Positions 6,347-8,278 of a DNA stretch of 8,278 nucleotides are shown piece by piece. The stretch covers positions 8,735 through 17,012 of the forward strand of contig DNXU01000389.1 of NCBI GenBank assembly GCA_003505715.1. The letters are read 5' to 3'. This stretch comes from Cyanobacteria bacterium UBA8803 (GTDB lineage Bacteria > Cyanobacteriota > Cyanobacteriia > Cyanobacteriales > Coleofasciculaceae). The notes beneath the pieces were generated by a model. That model was not told where the DNA came from. It did no database searches and was given only the letters and a program-made list of their open reading frames with translations. Each line of letters starts with the position of its first letter. The stretch's first letter is position 1. Both the position numbers and the translations under genes were made by a program.

Positions 6347-6795
6347 GGCTCCCACCTCATTAAATCTATAGCGATTATTCCTTTGCGATTTTGCCTTTTA
6401 TCAAGCTGGAACAGTTCTAAGAAAGTCAGTCCTGTATCATCAGCTATCAACTCAGATGGAAAAAACTCTCCCCTGTATTTAGATTTCTGGGCTGCTCGTT
6501 TATCATAAAGATTGAGCAATGTGGGAGCATTAGTTCTGAGGTAATCGATGTCAATCCCATCAGCATCCCAGCAGGCATCAAAGTCATTCGGGTTCAGCTT
6601 GTCGGTGACAAAACTACCATTAATATAGAGGGTTCGACAGCCTGCGGCTCTAAGATGCTCCATCGCCTTTTTGAGTCCTTCTATCAGCCAAGAACGCTGC
6701 ACTGTGGTGTCAAATCGTGCGAGAAATTCATCCCAGGTACAAAAATGAATCCCTGGAGGCAGGTTGCCGTTATCATCAAACGGTGGAATTGTCAT
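6343..6795 (-). CDS. Small nucleotidyltransferase-like protein (DUF6932-like), possible toxin of a two-gene cassette
   Basis: A 150-residue protein starting IPPFDDNGNLPPGIHFCTWDEF, an N-terminus I associate from memory with the DUF6932 family. The nucleotidyltransferase signature is visible: G60-S61, then nine residues, then D71-F-D73 (INGSFVTDKLNPNDFDACWD). A strand-like GIIAIDLM near the C-terminus (D144) could give the third catalytic acid. Minimal nucleotidyltransferases of this fold include AbiEii-type and MNT-type proteins, which transfer nucleotides to RNA or protein and act as toxins or antitoxins. The ATG at 6795 is the first in-frame start after a TGA. A strong Shine-Dalgarno, GGAGGTGAT, lies 11 bases upstream. 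The gene overlaps the downstream HTH gene by four bases with the preferred GTG start. Which of the two proteins is toxic, and whether the pair is tied to the dnd locus, cannot be read from the sequence. Confidence 0.82.
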   Translation of the reverse strand: MTIPPFDDNGNLPPGIHFCTWDEFLARFDTTVQRSWLIEGLKKAMEHLRAAGCRTLYINGSFVTDKLNPNDFDACWDADGIDIDYLRTNAPTLLNLYDKRAAQKSKYRGEFFPSELIADDTGLTFLELFQLDKRQNRKGIIAIDLMRWEP

Positions 6796-6806
6796 GTTAA
6801 ACTTAT

Positions 6807-6815
6807 ATCACCTCC
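6807..6815 (-). promoter_or_regulatory. Strong Shine-Dalgarno of the nucleotidyltransferase gene
   Basis: GGAGGTGAT on the minus strand is a near-full complement of the 16S rRNA 3' end, with an 11-base spacer to the ATG, longer than ideal. It stands out because the dnd genes here have no clear ribosome binding sites. An in-frame TGA lies inside the motif, which fixes the start at 6795. Confidence 0.6.
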
Positions 6816-6828
6816 AACTGTCAATGAG

Positions 6829-6891
6829 CTACCGAGAAGGAAGCGGTTCTAGTTTTTCTATAATCTTTAATTTGAGCGACTCCACACTCAT
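6829..6891 (-). pseudogene. Antitoxin-like N-terminal fragment or 20-residue leader peptide
   Basis: ATG at 6891 opens 20 codons (start MSVESLKLKIIEK, end LEPLPSR) before TAG at 6829-6831; GAGG lies about nine bases upstream. Past the TAG the frame gives LIDSWR and then TGA. The Leu/Lys/Glu-rich helix ending in LPS followed by an LI(D/E) helix is typical of the start of small cyanobacterial antitoxins, such as those of the DUF2281 type. The fragment may therefore be a broken antitoxin whose Gln codon became TAG. It could instead be a real leader peptide: it ends 33 bases before the nucleotidyltransferase ATG and might couple its translation. A possible -10, TATAAA, lies at 6916-6921. The peptide reading is direct; the homology is from memory. 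Confidence 0.35.
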
Positions 6892-6977
6892 TCGCCAAGC
6901 CCTCAAGCAAGTCAGTTTATACCTCGATCATAAGCTACAAGCACCTTGACATGTTCCTTCTAGCACTTTCACCTTCG

Positions 6978-7045
6978 CCCCCCTGGCCCCCCAAATCTGG
7001 GGGGAATTAAATTGAGTCCCCCCCAAGGCTGGGGGGTAAGGGGGG
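6978..7045. repeat. C6/G6 double-hairpin intergenic repeat
   Basis: The order of runs is C6 (6978-6983), C6 (6987-6992), AAATCT, G6 (6999-7004), a 13-base AT-rich spacer, C7 (7018-7024), AAGGCT, G6 (7031-7036), TAA, G6 (7040-7045). Each inner C6/G6 pair makes a hairpin with a six-base loop, and the outer C6 and G6 can pair to close a cloverleaf. Each strand also has three runs of six or seven G, enough for G-quadruplex formation. Similar palindromic C-run/G-run elements are scattered between genes in many filamentous cyanobacteria (from memory). No transposase is nearby, so it is a non-autonomous or structural repeat. Confidence 0.8.
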
Positions 7046-7046
7046 C

Positions 7047-7213
7047 TGATTACCCTTGTTGCCTCGCGCCAGCAGATCTGGCCAACCCAGGGGTCCTGTT
7101 CTACGGAGTCAGGCGTACTTCTTTATACCAGCTTCAAAGAGCGACGAGTTTTAATGAAGATTCGGTAAAGGAGGAAACTTTTTGTAGACAACGCCTGGGA
7201 AATCCTTGTAGCT
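7047..7213. other. Intergenic stretch without a recognised gene
   Basis: This part of the 870-base gap between the nucleotidyltransferase gene and the secreted-protein gene shows no convincing coding frame on either strand. A rightward frame starting inside the C/G repeat (7012-7242) is Cys/Arg/Ser-mixed and looks non-coding. TAAAGGAGGAAAC (7167-7179) holds a Shine-Dalgarno-like core but no start codon follows at a useful distance. I could not match the segment to a known small RNA or riboswitch. Confidence 0.4.
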
Positions 7214-7552
7214 TTATATACGAAAAGAGCATTGCTGGTTGACCCCTATCAGTGAAGCAGGTTGATTTAGCAATGCTCTTAATATTGAGTTTTCTAATCC
7301 TAGGGACATTTTAGCAAAGATGAGAGAACCTGTTGCGACTTTACTAGATTCTGGCTTTCTAACTTCTGGTATGGCGATCGCCTCCTCTGGTTTCTCTCTC
7401 ACCTGTGCCTTCACAGTTACAGGTAAAACAACGTATGGTGTGGCACGTAAGTCCTCTGGTTTAGTAAACCAACACCCCTCGGTATGTAAAATCTTCACAA
7501 ATCTACCTTGTTCCCTAAAGAATGCGTGAAGATGGAAGTTTTCAGTAGACAA
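7214..7552 (-). CDS. Doubtful small ORF, unknown function
   Basis: A 112-residue frame with no family I recognise. The first 70 residues look protein-like (HLHAFFREQGRFVKILHTEG, then a Lys/Glu/Pro-rich stretch around KPEEAIAIPEVRKPES), which argues for a real gene or gene fragment. Against it, the only start is a TTG at 7552 without a Shine-Dalgarno, an in-frame TAG lies a few codons upstream, and the last 20 codons run through a 12-bp inverted repeat. The opposite strand carries a competing frame that resembles the signal peptide of the next gene. It could be a 5'-truncated remnant. No membrane segment or catalytic motif is visible. Confidence 0.3.
   Translation of the reverse strand: MSTENFHLHAFFREQGRFVKILHTEGCWFTKPEDLRATPYVVLPVTVKAQVREKPEEAIAIPEVRKPESSKVATGSLIFAKMSLGLENSILRALLNQPASLIGVNQQCSFRI
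7225..7280. repeat. 12-bp perfect inverted repeat
   Basis: AAGAGCATTGCT (7225-7236) and AGCAATGCTCTT (7269-7280) are exact inverted copies with a 32-base loop that itself holds GGTTGA twice (7237, 7260). The element could be a transcript hairpin or a tiny mobile-repeat remnant. No T-run follows on the plus strand (AATATTGAG), so a simple terminator is not supported. I see no target-site duplication. Confidence 0.6.
7284..7302. repeat. Direct repeat, copy A (ATTGAGTTTTcTAATCCTA)
   Basis: Nineteen bases matching 7631-7649 at 18 positions. Copy A begins 36 bases before an ATG at 7320, while copy B begins 35 bases before the ATG of the secreted-protein gene. The frame opened at 7320 aligns without gaps to the signal peptide of that gene: 12 of the first 30 residues are identical, including GF at 12-13 and IASS at 20-23. 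This points to a duplicated and decayed leader region. The frame ends after 69 codons. Confidence 0.5.
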
Positions 7553-7630
7553 GACAATGGCTAGTTTAGTAAGTTTAGATCAACAAGAAAACACAGCTAA
7601 TTGAGTAATTAGTTAAGCAACGTCCCCCAA

Positions 7631-7649
7631 ATTGAGTTTTGTAATCCTA
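7631..7649. repeat. Direct repeat, copy B, upstream of the secreted-protein gene
   Basis: ATTGAGTTTTGTAATCCTA lies 16 bases before the ATG at 7666 and differs from copy A at one base. Its place suggests a role in the 5' leader or promoter of that gene, for example regulator binding. It includes TTGAGT (7633-7638), which resembles a -35 box, but no good -10 follows at normal spacing. A separate small dyad, CTAATTgagtAATTAG, lies at 7597-7612. Confidence 0.45.
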
Positions 7650-7665
7650 CTAAGAGCATAAACAA

Positions 7666-8278
7666 ATGAAAGGTAGCGTATCTCTTTTCCTCACGGCTGG
7701 ATTTATTGGAACTAGCGCATTTATTGCTTCTTCTAGCTTTTCTGCTGCTAATGCTGCTACGTTGAGCATCAACCTTGCTGAATACACAGGTGATGATGCT
7801 GGAGCTTCAATACTTCTGGACGATGGAATACAAGCAGGAAAAGTTAAGTTTACAGTCAATGTAACTTCCCCCACAGTAGGTGGTGATATCCGAGGACTTT
7901 TCTTTGATATTGCCAACAACAGCCTACTCGGTGGTCTGAATATCACTGGCAATACTGATCCTTTCTCAAATTTCACACAAATAGCAGACGGTGTTACTGC
8001 GGCTGGTACAGGTAACAATATAAACGGCGGTGGCGCTGCTAACCCCGGTCCGTTTGATGTTGGTTTGGCAATAGGTTCTGCTGGTTCAAGCGGTGGCTTA
8101 CTTCAAACGACTTCATTTTTCTTATCCCACAACACTCAAAGTCTGGATATCAGTCAGTTTTTTAATCAGACTTTTGGATTGCGTCTTCAGGCTACAGGCG
8201 GCTCTAACGGAAGTAGCAAACTAAAAGGAACTGCTCCTTCTAGCGGCACCCCAACTCCCACCCCAACTCCGACTCCCA
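7666..8278 (+). CDS. Secreted protein with Thr-Pro linker, probable PEP-CTERM protein (3' end cut by window)
   Basis: The first 204 residues are seen; the frame is still open at the edge. A Sec signal peptide is clear: MK, a hydrophobic core (FLTAGFIGTSAFIA), then FSAANA with likely cleavage after Ala30. The mature part is Gly/Asn/Ser-rich and beta-strand-like, with few charges and no cysteine, including GGDIRGLFFDIAN, FDVGLAIGSAGSSGG, QTTSFFLSH and TFGLRLQATGGS. This pattern recalls cyanobacterial PEP-CTERM proteins, which exosortase processes at a C-terminal sorting signal for export to the envelope or matrix. The last visible residues are a (Thr-Pro)n linker of the kind that often precedes that sorting signal. 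The signal itself lies beyond the window, so the PEP-CTERM call is inference. Its role is unknown; carbohydrate binding or a matrix component is possible. Ribosome binding is weak (AAGAG). It has no visible link to the dnd genes. Confidence 0.8.
   Translation, partial: MKGSVSLFLTAGFIGTSAFIASSSFSAANAATLSINLAEYTGDDAGASILLDDGIQAGKVKFTVNVTSPTVGGDIRGLFFDIANNSLLGGLNITGNTDPFSNFTQIADGVTAAGTGNNINGGGAANPGPFDVGLAIGSAGSSGGLLQTTSFFLSHNTQSLDISQFFNQTFGLRLQATGGSNGSSKLKGTAPSSGTPTPTPTPTP

Noticed and set aside
6655..6949. Plus-strand frames opposite the nucleotidyltransferase start
   Set aside because: They oppose a gene with a strong ribosome binding site and a recognisable active-site motif, and show no features of their own.
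7140..7220. Possible riboswitch or small RNA around the GGAGG at 7171-7175
   Set aside because: No known conserved core could be matched and no gene starts at a fitting distance.
7650..8018. Minus-strand frame opposite the secreted-protein gene
   Set aside because: The plus-strand frame has a clear signal peptide and Thr-Pro linker; the minus-strand translation looks like a shadow.

Overview
The window looks cyanobacterial, probably from a filamentous species. The octamer GCGATCGC (HIP1, a hallmark of many cyanobacterial genomes) occurs at least nine times, near positions 107, 311, 1930, 3162, 3556, 4140, 4469, 5848 and 7374, where chance predicts well under one. Heptamer tandem repeats of the ATTACCA/ATAACCA type and a C6/G6 palindromic intergenic repeat also fit, as does a secreted protein of PEP-CTERM type. 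I cannot name the genus from sequence alone.

The core of the window (37-5659) is a DNA phosphorothioation (Dnd) locus. dndC (sulfur-transfer ATP pyrophosphatase with Fe-S cysteines) and dndD (SMC/Rad50-like ATPase) run leftward as one likely operon. A long dndB-type gene (DGQHR family, the usual regulator of these systems) runs rightward from the same 290-bp intergenic region. That region carries a perfect 10-bp-stem hairpin, a perfect 18-bp AT-rich palindrome, a TTGACA box and a second imperfect AT-rich dyad, so it is a plausible shared control region. Heptamer arrays surround dndD: six copies overlap its stop codon, two inverted copies lie just before its start, and six perfect copies sit directly after the dndC stop. 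As a result dndD is bounded by a perfect 20-bp inverted repeat. No dndA, dndE or dndFGH is visible. dndE could lie beyond the left edge, and dndA is often replaced in trans by a housekeeping cysteine desulfurase.

The middle-right part (5660-6891) holds a leftward two-gene cassette that converges on dndB: a small nucleotidyltransferase-fold protein followed, with a 4-base overlap, by an XRE-type helix-turn-helix protein. The layout resembles a toxin-antitoxin or abortive-infection pair. A 20-codon reading frame with its own ribosome binding site precedes it and looks like the N-terminus of a small antitoxin, either a remnant or a leader peptide.

The right part (6892-7665) is mostly intergenic. 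It holds a C6/G6 double-hairpin repeat, a 12-bp inverted repeat, one doubtful leftward ORF and a 19-bp direct repeat. The second repeat copy lies just upstream of the last gene, a signal-peptide-bearing secreted protein with a Thr-Pro linker that runs off the right edge and is probably a PEP-CTERM protein. The first copy lies at nearly the same distance from a reading frame resembling the same signal peptide, which suggests a decayed duplicate. No rRNA, tRNA, CRISPR array or intact transposase was seen.
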